NCBI GenBank assembly: GCA_020161315.1
Contig: JAIUOH010000033.1
Location: 1 to 34,973, forward strand
Reading direction: 5' to 3'
DNA length: 34,973 nt
Source: Actinomycetota bacterium
Lineage (GTDB): Bacteria > Actinomycetota > Actinomycetes > Actinomycetales > Microbacteriaceae
The position numbers and the translations under genes were made by a program. The notes below the pieces were generated by a model. The model was not told the DNA's origin. It was given only the letters and a program-made list of their open reading frames with translations, and searched no databases. Position 1 is the stretch's first letter. Every line of letters begins with the position of its first letter. Of the stretch, positions 26,218 to 34,873 are shown piece after piece.

Positions 26218-27915
26218 CTACTTCTTGAACGCTACGTCGAAGCTGTATTGGCTGCCATCACTCAGGGTGAGTACAAATCTGCCTGTCTGCTTCGCCATGC
26301 TCTTGGCGGTCTTCCAGACGTAGGTGTAGATGTCGCTCGCTGGGTCGTATTGCAGCCCGCTCTTGCCTGCCGTGACGGTATCGAGTACCTCGCCGCTGGG
26401 GTTTGTCACTGTACCGCTCGCCACAAACTGCGCCGAGGCAATGATCTCGAGCCCTTGGTCACCGTTCAGCGAGAACTTTACCGGGACCGCCTGGCCGGCT
26501 TTCGCGACGTTTACTCCATCGGCCGATACTGGATCGAGGAAGCCAGAGAATTCAAACCCGCTCTTTTCTGGGTACCCGAGCGTGAACGGCGAGAAACTCG
26601 TCGTCTCACCGCAAACTTGGCCGGGGCCAGAAGTGGTAGTAATGTCTACCCACTTCGGTTCATCACCAGTGTCGAAGTGAAAGAGGTGCGGCAGAGGGTC
26701 GGTGAGTTCATGAGAGATACACACCGTAGCTGTGCCGTCAAACTCTTCCGAGGCACTGAGATGGTAGTAGATCGGTGGTTCGCTCGTAAGCGCGAACCCG
26801 CTCGGCTCTGGGCCTGTAGCGCTCGCTGTGACCGACACCTCAGCGGGCGCCGCGCTACCGCCAAACGACAGTGCGAGTGTTGTTGCACCGACCGTTACCG
26901 AACCGCTGCCACCAGCAGTATTCGCCGTGGTTGAGTTCGGTGGATCCTTGACCACAAAGTCGTCCCAGGTGCCGGCCGGCCAGTATCGTTCGGCCCGCAC
27001 ACCAGCTACGAGTTGATAAGGCACGCTCTCGTCACCGGGCATAGGTCGCATAGTCTCTGGCACCACGACGTAGCCAAGCAAGGTGCCATCAGCAGCGACG
27101 GTTGCCGTTCCGAGCGAGACAGCGTCGGTCAGCAGAGAGCCGCCGAGAATCTGAAAGAACGCGTAGTTATTGTTCGGCATTGCCCAGAATTCAAGGGTCT
27201 CACCCGGAGTCAACCCGCTTGCCCGTACAGACGTCGCAACGCCTGCAAAAATTTCGGGTGTGCTACCGCCACTTGAGATCGTCAAACGTTTTCCCATCGC
27301 TGCAGACAGATTAGAGAGGTCAACTGCATCGTCAAAGTTTGCGCCCACGAAGCGACCGGGTGTCGTGATGCTGGCAAGCGCAGTTGCCCCGGGTGGAGTT
27401 CCGAGGTCTGGCGGAGCATCGAGTTGGTAAAGCTCGATGGTGTGCCCCGACCACGCCGGCATTCCGTAGACCCACGGAATATTGGTATCGACAAGACTCT
27501 CGCCCGGTTCAATCTTCTGCACAAACATTTCGCCGAGGCCGTCGGCGAAAAACTCTTCGAAAGGGCCCCACTCTTGCGGAACCCAAAGCCGGTTGATCTG
27601 CCCCTGCGTCACAAGATCCGTACCAAACCCAACGTAGATGGCCTCTCCTGTTTCATTGATCACGTTGGGGCGATAGACCGGCGCGGAGTCTTTGAATTCG
27701 ACTCCCGACTCAAATGCCGAGAATTGCGAATCGGCCCTTTCCCAGGTCGCGGTCACGCCCTCTGGGGTGGTGGCAGAAGACACTGGCTGCCAGTCGAGCG
27801 GCGGTGGCTCGTCGGCGTGGGCAGGCGCAATCGCACCGAAAAGGATCAGCCCGGCAACAGCCAGGATGCTTGTCAGCGGGCGAGCCACCCTGCGGCGGCG
27901 ATACTGTGGTTCCAT
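26218..27915 (-). CDS. Secreted protein with PxKF-like C-terminal domain
   Basis: The 565-aa protein begins with a Sec signal peptide: basic MEPQYRRRRVARP, a hydrophobic core, and a likely cleavage after AHA (about residue 34). The mature part is Thr/Gly/Ser-rich and beta-like. The last about 100 residues (GFLDPV..VNVAKAGQAVPVKFSLNGDQG, then a YTYVWKT segment and FVLTLSDGSQYSFDVAFKK) resemble the PxKF-type domain repeated in actinobacterial secreted proteins. I see no LPXTG anchor and no catalytic motif, so a released or loosely held surface protein is likely. GAGG lies 7 nt before the ATG. The gene separates glnA from glnE, which are adjacent in mycobacteria, and its codon use looks less GC-rich than its neighbours, so it may be an acquired insertion. 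Confidence 0.75.
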   Translation of the reverse strand: MEPQYRRRRVARPLTSILAVAGLILFGAIAPAHADEPPPLDWQPVSSATTPEGVTATWERADSQFSAFESGVEFKDSAPVYRPNVINETGEAIYVGFGTDLVTQGQINRLWVPQEWGPFEEFFADGLGEMFVQKIEPGESLVDTNIPWVYGMPAWSGHTIELYQLDAPPDLGTPPGATALASITTPGRFVGANFDDAVDLSNLSAAMGKRLTISSGGSTPEIFAGVATSVRASGLTPGETLEFWAMPNNNYAFFQILGGSLLTDAVSLGTATVAADGTLLGYVVVPETMRPMPGDESVPYQLVAGVRAERYWPAGTWDDFVVKDPPNSTTANTAGGSGSVTVGATTLALSFGGSAAPAEVSVTASATGPEPSGFALTSEPPIYYHLSASEEFDGTATVCISHELTDPLPHLFHFDTGDEPKWVDITTTSGPGQVCGETTSFSPFTLGYPEKSGFEFSGFLDPVSADGVNVAKAGQAVPVKFSLNGDQGLEIIASAQFVASGTVTNPSGEVLDTVTAGKSGLQYDPASDIYTYVWKTAKSMAKQTGRFVLTLSDGSQYSFDVAFKK

Positions 27916-28025
27916 GACGATGCCTCGACTTCGTTGTCTCTGATGGCTGCCCCGAAGCGCAGCACGATGCGGCGAGCATACGTCTTCGACTCACAGATAG
28001 CGTCAGGGATTTTCACGTATTTCTG

Positions 28026-28057
28026 CATAGCCGATCAGAAACATAGCCGATCAGAAA
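28026..28057. repeat. Two tandem copies of a 16-bp unit
   Basis: catagccgatcagaaa occurs at 28026-28041 and again at 28042-28057, immediately before the glnE stop. The last bases of glnE (ttagccgggaaa, 28064-28075) are loosely similar, so the unit may have arisen from the gene end. Confidence 0.9.
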
Positions 28058-28063
28058 CCGGTG

Positions 28064-31000
28064 TTAGCCGGGAAACGGTACCTGATCGCTGTACCCAAAG
28101 AACTCGCGCTCGAACACCGCACGTGCGCGACGGCTGGCACTGAGCCACTGCTCCTCGAGCTCGGTGGTGTGCCCCTCGGGCATGCCGAGAATTCCTGCGA
28201 TGCCCTCAAGCTCGGTGCGATCAGCGGGCAGCGTATCGCTCGCGCGACCACTCCACAGCTTGAGCGCAGAGCGAATGCGGCTCGCAAGCACCCACGCCTC
28301 TTTGAGCTTTGCGCGATCCTCGTCGCTGAGCAGCTCTGCCGCAACCGCAGCATCGAGCGCATCTAGTGTCGAAGTGGTGCGTAGCGCCGAGTGCGCGGCG
28401 CCGTGCTGCAGCTGCAATAACTGCACGAGCCACTCGACATCGCTGATTCCACCCGGGCCGAGCTTCAGGTGTCGCTTCGGCTCGGCACCGCGAGGCAGCC
28501 GCTCGGCCTCGACCCGCGCCTTGATGCGGCGCACCTCTCGCACGTCGTTCTCTGAGAACTGCGCGGGGTAACGAACGCTGTCGGCGAGCTCAGCGAAGTC
28601 GAGCCCGAGCGCGGCGTCACCAGCGGCGGGCCTCGCTCGAATCAGCGCCTGCGCCTCCCACGTCACCGACCAGCGCTCGTAGTAGGCGCGATACGCATCA
28701 AGGCTACGCACGATGGGCCCGTTCTTACCCTCGGGTCTGAGGTCGAAGTCAAGATCGACCGAGAAGCGAGGATCGGCCACGAGCCTGCGAAGTTCGGCCA
28801 CGATACGCTCCGCCTGCTTGCGGGCCTCGCCGAGCTGCTGTTCGTCAGAGTCAGCGGGGGCACGGTACACGGCAAGCAGGTCAATATCGCTCGAGAAGCC
28901 CATCTCGCGCCCGCCAAACCGCCCCATGGCGATGAGTGCAAGCTCAGCCCCGGGCTCGCCTGCTGCACCAGACCCGCGAAGCGCGAGCAACAGGCCGTCG
29001 AGTAGCGCGGTGTGAGCAGCGTCGAGACCGGCGGCCACAGCCGCATCGTCAATGACGAACACGAGCCGCCCAAGCGCGAGCCTGAGCACCTCTCGGCGGT
29101 GCACCGCGCGCAGCGCCTCGGCCGCATCGTCGACGCTGTTGCGCCGCGAGGCGAGCGAGCGCATCTCTTCGAGCAGCACCTCGAGCGGCACCGGCTGCAG
29201 CGCGTCATCGTTCTCTAGCCAGGCAACCGCCTGAGGAATCGACTCGAGCAGCTCAGCCGCAAACCGCGACCCCGAAAGCACCCGAGTAAGCCGCTCGGCG
29301 GCCTCGGTACCGTCGCGCAGCAGCCTGAGATACCAGGGGCTGTCGGTGTTTGCCTCGGTCACCCTGCGGAACGCGAGCAGACCATAGTCTGGGTCTCGCC
29401 CCTCAGAAAGCCACTGCAGCAACACCGGCAGTAGATTGCGCAGAATACGTGCCGAGCGCGAGCTGCCGCGAGTGAGCGCGGTGAGGTGCCGCATCGCCCC
29501 CTCCGGGTCTCGAAACCCGATGCCGTGCAACCGGGCCAGGGCCTCGGCACTGCCGAGCGCAAACCCCTCGCCCGGCAAGGCGGCAACGGCATCGAGCAGC
29601 GGGGCATAGAAGATCTTGAGGTGCAATTCGCGCACTTCGTTTCGCACACCTCGCCACAGCTGAGCGAGCGCGTCACCGCTATTTGCCAGGCGCGAGGATC
29701 GCGCGATCACCCGTAACCCGTCTTCGTCTCGGGGCATGAGCGCCGTGCGCCGCAGATCGCGCAACTGCAGACGGTGCTCAAGCAGGCGCAACGTGCGATA
29801 GTCGGCGGCGAGCCTCTCGCCGTCTTCGCGCGCCACGTAGCCGCCGCTCACGAGCGCACGCAACGACGGCAGGGTACCGGCGAGGCGCAGTTTTTCGTCG
29901 TACTGCCCGTGCACCAGCTGCAGCAACTGCACGCTGAACTCGATATCGCGAAGGCCGCCAGGCCCGAGCTTCAACTGCACCTCGAGCTCGTCGGCATCAA
30001 TATGCTCGGTCACGCGCTCGCGCATGCGCTGCACCGAGCCGACGAAGTCTTCGCGGCCGCCCGAGGCCCACACCATCTCGCGAGTCTGCTCGACGAACTC
30101 ACCACCGAGTTTGAGGTCTCCGGCGGCCGCTCTTGCTTTCAGCAGCGCCTGAAACTCCCAAGTCTTCGCCCAGCGTTCGTAGTATGCCAGCATCGAGCCG
30201 AGCGTGCGCACGAGCGCGCCCTGTCTGCCCTCTGGCCGAAGGTTCGCGTCGACCTGCCACAGCGGGGGCTCGCTCGCTGGGTCGTGAATTGCCCGCATAG
30301 TCTCGGCCGCGAGCTGAGTGGCGATCCTCATCGCCACGTCGGGGTTGAGATCGTCGTCAGCCGCTGCCACGAACATGACATCGACATCGCTTACGACGTT
30401 GAGTTCTTCGGCACCGCACTTGCCCATCGCCACGATCGCCAGGCTCACAGCCTCGAGCCGTTCGGCAGCGACGGGCGAACCACCGGCCGCTCCGGCTGCA
30501 AGCGTGGCCCGCGCAACCGCGAGGCCCGCCTCCAGCGCGGCGTCGGCAAGGTGCGAAAGCGATGCCGCGACCCCCTCAAAGGCGTCACGGGCACGCCCGG
30601 CGAGGCCAGCCATGAGGTCGTAGAGCATGAGCTCGGCAAGCAGCTCTCGGTATCGCACACGCAGCGCAGTTGCTCCGGCTTCGGCGGCGAGCGTTGCCGC
30701 AGGCCGTGTCGACGCTGGATCAGCCCCGACCGCAAGCAACATCTCTGTGCGCGCAGCTGCACTGCCGATGACGCGCCCCTCGCTCGCAAGAAGCTCGCGC
30801 AAACGAGATGGGTTGCGAACGAAGAACGAGCCGAGTGCTGGCGAAGCACCAAAGAGCAAGCAGAGACGCTTGCCGTCTGCATCGGCGAGCCCGTCAAGCA
30901 TGCCGGGGTGCCGCTCGCGCAGCTCGGTAACCCGAGCCAATGCAACATCGGGATCGCCGCTGAGCGAGAAGGCCTCGAGCAGCGTCGACACAGACACATC

Positions 31001-31105
31001 GGCAAGCTCACTCAGTGCAGTAATTGAGGTGCGGGCCTCTGAAAGCTCAAGAAAGCCCGCACGAGCAAAATCGCCGAGTGACTGCTGCCTCTGTAGCCGT
31101 GGCAT
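28064..31105 (-). CDS. glnE: Bifunctional glutamine synthetase adenylyltransferase/adenylyl-removing enzyme
   Basis: GlnE adds AMP to and removes AMP from the regulatory tyrosine of glutamine synthetase according to nitrogen status. The 1013-aa length and the two nucleotidyltransferase halves are typical. The N-terminal half has MGKCGAEELNVVSDVDVMF (deadenylylation site) and the C-terminal half has MGRFGGREMGFSSDIDLLAVY (adenylylation site), both with the G-x-D-x-D pattern intact. Each is followed by a WEFQALLKARAAAGD- or WEAQALIRARPAAGD-type segment and a LGPGG(L/I)xDxE motif. It starts with ATG 15 nt after the glnA2 stop and is probably co-transcribed with it. No strong ribosome binding site is visible. 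Confidence 0.96.
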   Translation of the reverse strand: MPRLQRQQSLGDFARAGFLELSEARTSITALSELADVSVSTLLEAFSLSGDPDVALARVTELRERHPGMLDGLADADGKRLCLLFGASPALGSFFVRNPSRLRELLASEGRVIGSAAARTEMLLAVGADPASTRPAATLAAEAGATALRVRYRELLAELMLYDLMAGLAGRARDAFEGVAASLSHLADAALEAGLAVARATLAAGAAGGSPVAAERLEAVSLAIVAMGKCGAEELNVVSDVDVMFVAAADDDLNPDVAMRIATQLAAETMRAIHDPASEPPLWQVDANLRPEGRQGALVRTLGSMLAYYERWAKTWEFQALLKARAAAGDLKLGGEFVEQTREMVWASGGREDFVGSVQRMRERVTEHIDADELEVQLKLGPGGLRDIEFSVQLLQLVHGQYDEKLRLAGTLPSLRALVSGGYVAREDGERLAADYRTLRLLEHRLQLRDLRRTALMPRDEDGLRVIARSSRLANSGDALAQLWRGVRNEVRELHLKIFYAPLLDAVAALPGEGFALGSAEALARLHGIGFRDPEGAMRHLTALTRGSSRSARILRNLLPVLLQWLSEGRDPDYGLLAFRRVTEANTDSPWYLRLLRDGTEAAERLTRVLSGSRFAAELLESIPQAVAWLENDDALQPVPLEVLLEEMRSLASRRNSVDDAAEALRAVHRREVLRLALGRLVFVIDDAAVAAGLDAAHTALLDGLLLALRGSGAAGEPGAELALIAMGRFGGREMGFSSDIDLLAVYRAPADSDEQQLGEARKQAERIVAELRRLVADPRFSVDLDFDLRPEGKNGPIVRSLDAYRAYYERWSVTWEAQALIRARPAAGDAALGLDFAELADSVRYPAQFSENDVREVRRIKARVEAERLPRGAEPKRHLKLGPGGISDVEWLVQLLQLQHGAAHSALRTTSTLDALDAAVAAELLSDEDRAKLKEAWVLASRIRSALKLWSGRASDTLPADRTELEGIAGILGMPEGHTTELEEQWLSASRRARAVFEREFFGYSDQVPFPG

Positions 31106-31120
31106 TGCTTCTGTGCGGTG

Positions 31121-32461
31121 CTAAATCGTGCCGAGCATGGTGCTCAGTTCGAACGGGGTCACCTGCTGGCGGTAGGCATCAACCTCTTGGCGCTTCTCAC
31201 GAATGAGGTAGGAGAACACCTGCTCCCCCAGAGTCTCTGCGACGAGTTCGCTGCGCTCCATCACCGCGAGCGCGTGTTCGAGGCTCTGTGGCAGCGGGTC
31301 GAAGCCCATCGCGCGGCGCTCGGCCTCGCTCAGGGTCCACATTGAGTGCTCGGCCTCTGCTGGCAGCTCGTACTCTTCTTCGATGCCTTTGAGTCCCGCC
31401 GCAAGCATCACCGAGAACGCGAGATACGGGTTTGCAGCGCTGTCCATTGCGCGGTACTCGACGCGGGCACTGCTGCCCTTGCCTGGCTTGTAGAGCGGCA
31501 CACGCACGAGCGCGCTGCGATTCAGGTGCCCCCAGCTCAGGTACGAGGGCGCCTCGTCACCACCCCAGAGTCGCTTGTACGAGTTCACGAACTGGTTGGT
31601 CACCGCGGTGAACTCGGGGGCGTGCCGCAAGAGACCCGCGACAAAGCGGCGCCCGGTCTGCGAAAGCTGGTACTTTGCGCCCGGGTCATAGAACGCGTTG
31701 CGGTCACCCTCGAAGAGCGAGAGATGCACGTGCATACCGCTTCCCGGTTGACCGACGATTGGCTTTGGCATGAACGTTGCGTGCACGCCCTGGGCAATTG
31801 CCACCTCTTTCACGACGGTGCGGAACGTCATGATGTTGTCTGCCATGGTGAGTGCATCTGCGTAGCGCAAGTCGATCTCGTTCTGACCGGGGCCGCCCTC
31901 GTGATGGCTGAACTCGACAGAGATGCCCAGTTCTTCAAGCATGTTGACGCTCTCGCGTCTGAAGTCGTGCGCGGTGCCACCCGGCACATTGTCGAAGTAC
32001 CCAGCGCGGTCGACAGGAACAGGCTGGCCGTCTTGCCCAAGCTCCTGTGACTTCAACAGGTAGAACTCGATCTCGGGATGCACGTAGAAGCTGAAACCCA
32101 GTTCTGCTGCCCGCGCAAGCGAGCGCTTCAGCACGTGGCGCGGGTCTGCAGCAGCCGCTTCGCCGTTCGGCGTCGCCAGGTCACAGAACATGCGCGCGGT
32201 CGGGTCGGTGCTGCTGCGCCAGGGCAGCAGCTGAAATGTCGAGGGGTCTGGCATCGCGAGCAAATCGCTCTCGTACGCACGCGTCATGCCCTCGATCGCG
32301 CTGCCGTCAAAGCCGACACCCTCACTAAACGCGCCCTCAACCTCAGCCGGAGAAAGCGCAACCGATTTCAGTGTGCCCGCCACGTCGGTAAACCACAGAC
32401 GCACGAACTTCACACCGCGCTCTTCGATGGTGCGAAGAACGAAATCACGCTGCTTACTCAC
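31121..32461 (-). CDS. glnA2: Glutamine synthetase-like protein, GlnA2 type
   Basis: The 446-aa protein belongs to glutamine synthetase type I and matches the actinobacterial GlnA2 position next to glnE. Landmarks are FDGSAIEGMTR, YVHPEIEFYLL, VEFSHHEGGPGQNEID, ATFMPKPIVGQPGSGMHVHLS, RVEYRAMDSAANPY and the C-terminal TPFELSTML. The usual adenylylation tyrosine region reads HSMWTLSEAE, without Tyr, so GlnE cannot control it at that site. In Streptomyces GlnA2 is a gamma-glutamylpolyamine synthetase, so glutamine synthesis is not certain here. The GTG start at 32461 follows GGAGG by 5 nt. The stop precedes glnE by 15 nt. Confidence 0.92.
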   Translation of the reverse strand: MSKQRDFVLRTIEERGVKFVRLWFTDVAGTLKSVALSPAEVEGAFSEGVGFDGSAIEGMTRAYESDLLAMPDPSTFQLLPWRSSTDPTARMFCDLATPNGEAAAADPRHVLKRSLARAAELGFSFYVHPEIEFYLLKSQELGQDGQPVPVDRAGYFDNVPGGTAHDFRRESVNMLEELGISVEFSHHEGGPGQNEIDLRYADALTMADNIMTFRTVVKEVAIAQGVHATFMPKPIVGQPGSGMHVHLSLFEGDRNAFYDPGAKYQLSQTGRRFVAGLLRHAPEFTAVTNQFVNSYKRLWGGDEAPSYLSWGHLNRSALVRVPLYKPGKGSSARVEYRAMDSAANPYLAFSVMLAAGLKGIEEEYELPAEAEHSMWTLSEAERRAMGFDPLPQSLEHALAVMERSELVAETLGEQVFSYLIREKRQEVDAYRQQVTPFELSTMLGTI

Positions 32462-32520
32462 TTCGGCCTCCTCAGGCTTCTGGTTGACCCCAGACTATCG
32501 GCAGCGTACGACAAATCTAC

Positions 32521-32724
32521 TCAGTCGTCGCGCTCGTCTTCTTCGCGAATGCGGCGCGCTCGCTCGGCCACGATCTCGGGCGCGCGCTGCGCCTCCTCAC
32601 GCGTTGCAAACGGGCCTAGGCGATCAATCGACAGCGATTGCGGCCCCTCTTCGACTTCGCCGCTGCGGGTGTTGTACCAGTAAGTCTCGGCGGGATCCTC
32701 GATGCCCCAATCTCGTTTGCTCAT
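32521..32724 (-). CDS. Small conserved protein (SPOR-like tail)
   Basis: The 67-aa protein begins MSKRDWGIEDPAETYWYN and has GPFATREEAQRAPEIVAERAR, a pattern like small actinobacterial proteins with a SPOR-like fold. It has no signal peptide; the C-terminus is highly charged. The function is unknown. The ATG at 32724 follows AAAGGTG by 6 nt, so the in-frame GTG at 32733 is not preferred. It is divergent from map and precedes glnA2 by 59 nt on the same strand. Confidence 0.78.
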   Translation of the reverse strand: MSKRDWGIEDPAETYWYNTRSGEVEEGPQSLSIDRLGPFATREEAQRAPEIVAERARRIREEDERDD

Positions 32725-32759
32725 GTACCGCACCTTTCGCGTGATTCATATCTGGCTTC

Positions 32760-32765
32760 TAGACT
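32760..32765 (+). promoter_or_regulatory. map: map -10 box, probable leaderless promoter
   Basis: TAGACT ends 6 nt before the ATG of map. The identical TAGACT box lies 6 nt before the predicted 5' end of RNase P RNA at 34369, which supports a start of transcription at the map ATG. Confidence 0.6.
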
Positions 32766-32771
32766 TAGCGT

Positions 32772-33641
32772 ATGCCTTTCGACGCACAAGAGCACCTCAT
32801 TCCCGGCAAAGTTTCCCCTCGCCTCGAGGTGCCGCAGCACATTGCTCGGCCCCCGTATGTCGGCCTTGATGCACCCCCCAAGTACACGGGAGACAACACC
32901 TACACCGAGGCCGAGATCGACAAGATCCGGGCAGCGGGCCGCATCGCCTCGCGCGCAATCGACGCGGCTTCGGCTGCGATTCGGCCAGGTGTGACCACAG
33001 ATGAGCTGGATCGCATCGCCCACGACTATGTCATCTCGCAGGGCGCATACCCTTCGACGCTCGGCTACCGCGGCTTTGCAAAGTCGTGCTGCACCTCGGT
33101 CAACGAGGTGATCTGCCACGGCATTCCAGACAACACCGTGCTGCGCGAGGGCGACCTCATCAACATCGATGTAACCGCCTACAAAGACGGCTACCACGGC
33201 GACCTCAACCGCACATTTCGCGTCGGTGAGGTTTCAGCTGAGGCAGATCAGTTGATCACTCGCACCGAGCAGGCGCTTATGCGCGGCATCAAGGCAGTTG
33301 CGCCGGGCCGCGAGGTCAACGTGATCGGTCGCGTCATCGAGACCTATGCCAAGCGATTCGGCTACGGCGTGGTGCGAGATTTTACCGGACACGGTGTGGG
33401 CGCAGCGTTTCATACGGGGCTCATCATTCCGCACTACGACTCGGCACCGCTCTACAACGACGTCATCAAGCCCGGCATGGTGTTCACGATCGAGCCGATG
33501 CTGACGCTCGGCACCCACGAGTGGGATATGTGGCCCGACGGCTGGACGGTCACGACTCGCGATAAGTCACTGACCGCCCAGTTCGAGCACACCATTGTCG
33601 TGCGCGAGGGTGGCGTTGAAATTTTGACGCTCTCCGACTAG
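32772..33641 (+). CDS. map: Methionine aminopeptidase, type I
   Basis: The enzyme removes the N-terminal methionine from nascent proteins in the cytosol. The 289-aa chain has an N-terminal extension of about 45 residues before the catalytic domain, common in actinobacteria. The metal ligands and their surroundings are visible: NIDVTAYKDGYHGDLNRTF (two Asp), DFTGHGVGAAFHTG (His), GMVFTIEPM (Glu) and AQFEHTIVV (Glu). The GYRGFAKSCCTSVNEVICHGIPD segment is the usual substrate pocket. The transcript is probably leaderless. The stop abuts the convergent SDR-like gene. Confidence 0.97.
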   Translation: MPFDAQEHLIPGKVSPRLEVPQHIARPPYVGLDAPPKYTGDNTYTEAEIDKIRAAGRIASRAIDAASAAIRPGVTTDELDRIAHDYVISQGAYPSTLGYRGFAKSCCTSVNEVICHGIPDNTVLREGDLINIDVTAYKDGYHGDLNRTFRVGEVSAEADQLITRTEQALMRGIKAVAPGREVNVIGRVIETYAKRFGYGVVRDFTGHGVGAAFHTGLIIPHYDSAPLYNDVIKPGMVFTIEPMLTLGTHEWDMWPDGWTVTTRDKSLTAQFEHTIVVREGGVEILTLSD

Positions 33642-34283
33642 TTAGTACGCGACGGTGAAGCGTTTGTGGTGATGCGCGGGTGTCGCGATCTCATCTGCGA
33701 TCGCGACACCAAAGTCTGCGCCGCTGATGTCTGAGTTGCCGTCAGCGTCAGTCAGCAGCACGTCGCCGCCAACTCGGTACTCGCCGCGAAATTCGCCCGG
33801 GTTGTAGGCACCGAAGCCGCCCGGAGGGCTCACGAAGAACCAGTCAACTGAGTAGCCCGATGCGCGCAGATCTTCGAGCACGCCTGCCATTTCGAGGGCT
33901 TCTTCGAGGTAGTCCTCAGGAAACCCCGATTCGACCACGAGTGGGCCGCCCTCTGACACGTGCAGCGAGCCGGCACCACCGATCACTCCAAGTCGCACGC
34001 CAGCTTTGCCTGCGAGGGTTGCGAGCTCCTTGATTGCGGGGCGAGCCTGGCCGAGCATGTTGCCGCGCGGAGACACCGCAACCACCACAACGTCGCTGCC
34101 GTTCACCGCTTTTTCGCGATCCGCTTGCGACAGAATCGACCCTTGCTCGTAGCTCACACCGGCGATCTGCATCGCGACCTCGCTGCGGTTCACACCGCGC
34201 ACTTCGAAGCCCCGCTGCACCGCTGCCTCAGCGATGTGCGATCCAGCGTAGCCGCCTGCTCCGATTACTGTAACCCTGGTCAT
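33642..34283 (-). CDS. NAD(P)-binding oxidoreductase, NmrA/SDR-like
   Basis: This 213-aa protein starts with the Rossmann motif VTVIGAGGYAGSHIAEAAVQRG and continues with VRGVNRS, VVVVAVSPRG, LGVIGGAGSLHVSEG and YSVDWFFVSPPGGFG, as in NAD(P)H-binding atypical SDR proteins. The substrate is unknown; these often act on or sense small metabolites or redox state. GAAAGGGG lies 6 nt before the ATG. Its last codon abuts the map stop (33641/33642). It is divergent from rnpB. Confidence 0.85.
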   Translation of the reverse strand: MTRVTVIGAGGYAGSHIAEAAVQRGFEVRGVNRSEVAMQIAGVSYEQGSILSQADREKAVNGSDVVVVAVSPRGNMLGQARPAIKELATLAGKAGVRLGVIGGAGSLHVSEGGPLVVESGFPEDYLEEALEMAGVLEDLRASGYSVDWFFVSPPGGFGAYNPGEFRGEYRVGGDVLLTDADGNSDISGADFGVAIADEIATPAHHHKRFTVAY

Positions 34284-34356
34284 GTTCGACCCCTTTCGTG
34301 TGCATCAGTCGATTGGTGCAACCGATCGCGTTGCGCGGCTATTCCCGCGACCTCGC

Positions 34357-34362
34357 TAGACT
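34357..34362 (+). promoter_or_regulatory. rnpB: rnpB -10 box
   Basis: TAGACT lies 6 nt before the first paired base of the RNA. A weak TTGCGC (34331-34336) lies 20 nt upstream of it. Confidence 0.55.
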
Positions 34363-34368
34363 TGAGGC

Positions 34369-34747
34369 GAAACGGGTCGGCGGGCGGTCGCGTCGCGGTG
34401 CTTCGGCATTCGCGCCGAGGAACGTCCGGGCTGCACAGAGCAGAGTGGTGGGTAACGCCCACCCGGGGCAACCCGCGAGAAAGTGCAACAGAGAGAAGAC
34501 CGCCAGTGTGGGCTCGCCTACGCTGGTAAGGGTGAAAGGGTGGTGTAAGAGACCACCGGCGCTCGTGGTGACACGGGCGGCCAGGTAAACCTCACTCGCA
34601 GCAAGGCCAGGCAGAAGACGTTGACGCTGCTCGCTGAGTCTTCGGGTAGGCCGCTAGAGCCTGTCGGCAACGGCAGGCCGAGAGAGATGACCGCACAGAC
34701 TGGTTCGCCAGTTGGACAGAACCCGGCGTATAGCCGGCCCGTTTCCT
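34369..34747 (+). ncRNA. rnpB: RNase P RNA, type A
   Basis: RNase P RNA is the catalytic subunit that trims the 5' leader of tRNA precursors. The conserved 5' core GAGGAACGTCCGGGCT and the 3' core GACAGAACCCGGCGTA are both present. The ends pair: 34369-34381 is complementary to 34733-34745 (helix P1) with one G-U pair. The length of about 379 nt is usual for the class in actinobacteria. GGTGAAAGGGTGGTG and GGTAAACCTC are typical of the specificity domain. The exact 3' end is estimated. Its last 22 nt are duplicated 118 bp downstream. Confidence 0.95.
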
Positions 34748-34865
34748 TGTCTCTAATGAGGCTTTACAGAGCGACCCCGAGACGGGCTCGCCGCCAAGTC
34801 GCGCAAAGGCCAGAAATGGCCTTTGTTCCTAGCGACGCGCGCAGCGTACAGCCGGCCCGTTTCCT
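34726..34865 (+). repeat. 22-bp direct repeats: rnpB 3' end and its downstream copy
   Basis: Positions 34726-34747 (end of rnpB) and 34844-34865 are 21 of 22 identical, offset by 118 bp. The proximal copy completes helix P1 and is functional. Confidence 0.8.
34748..34843 (+). other. Structured 96-nt segment between the two rnpB 3' ends
   Basis: In order the segment holds AATGAGGCT (34755-34763), CCGAGACG (34777-34784) in a CCC/GGG hairpin, then a large stem. The stem has an outer arm GTCGC/GCGAC (34798-34802 with 34832-34836) and an inner perfect 8-bp arm (34805-34812 with 34817-34824), capped by GAAA (34813-34816) and followed by GTT. The inner hairpin could itself be the rnpB terminator. 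The same blocks occur in the same order downstream of acnA (376-456). Confidence 0.5.
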
Positions 34866-34873
34866 ACAGCTCT

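Noticed and set aside
29774-31027. 417-aa open frame antisense to glnE
   Set aside because: A shadow of glnE, whose catalytic motifs lie across this region; no recognisable protein features.
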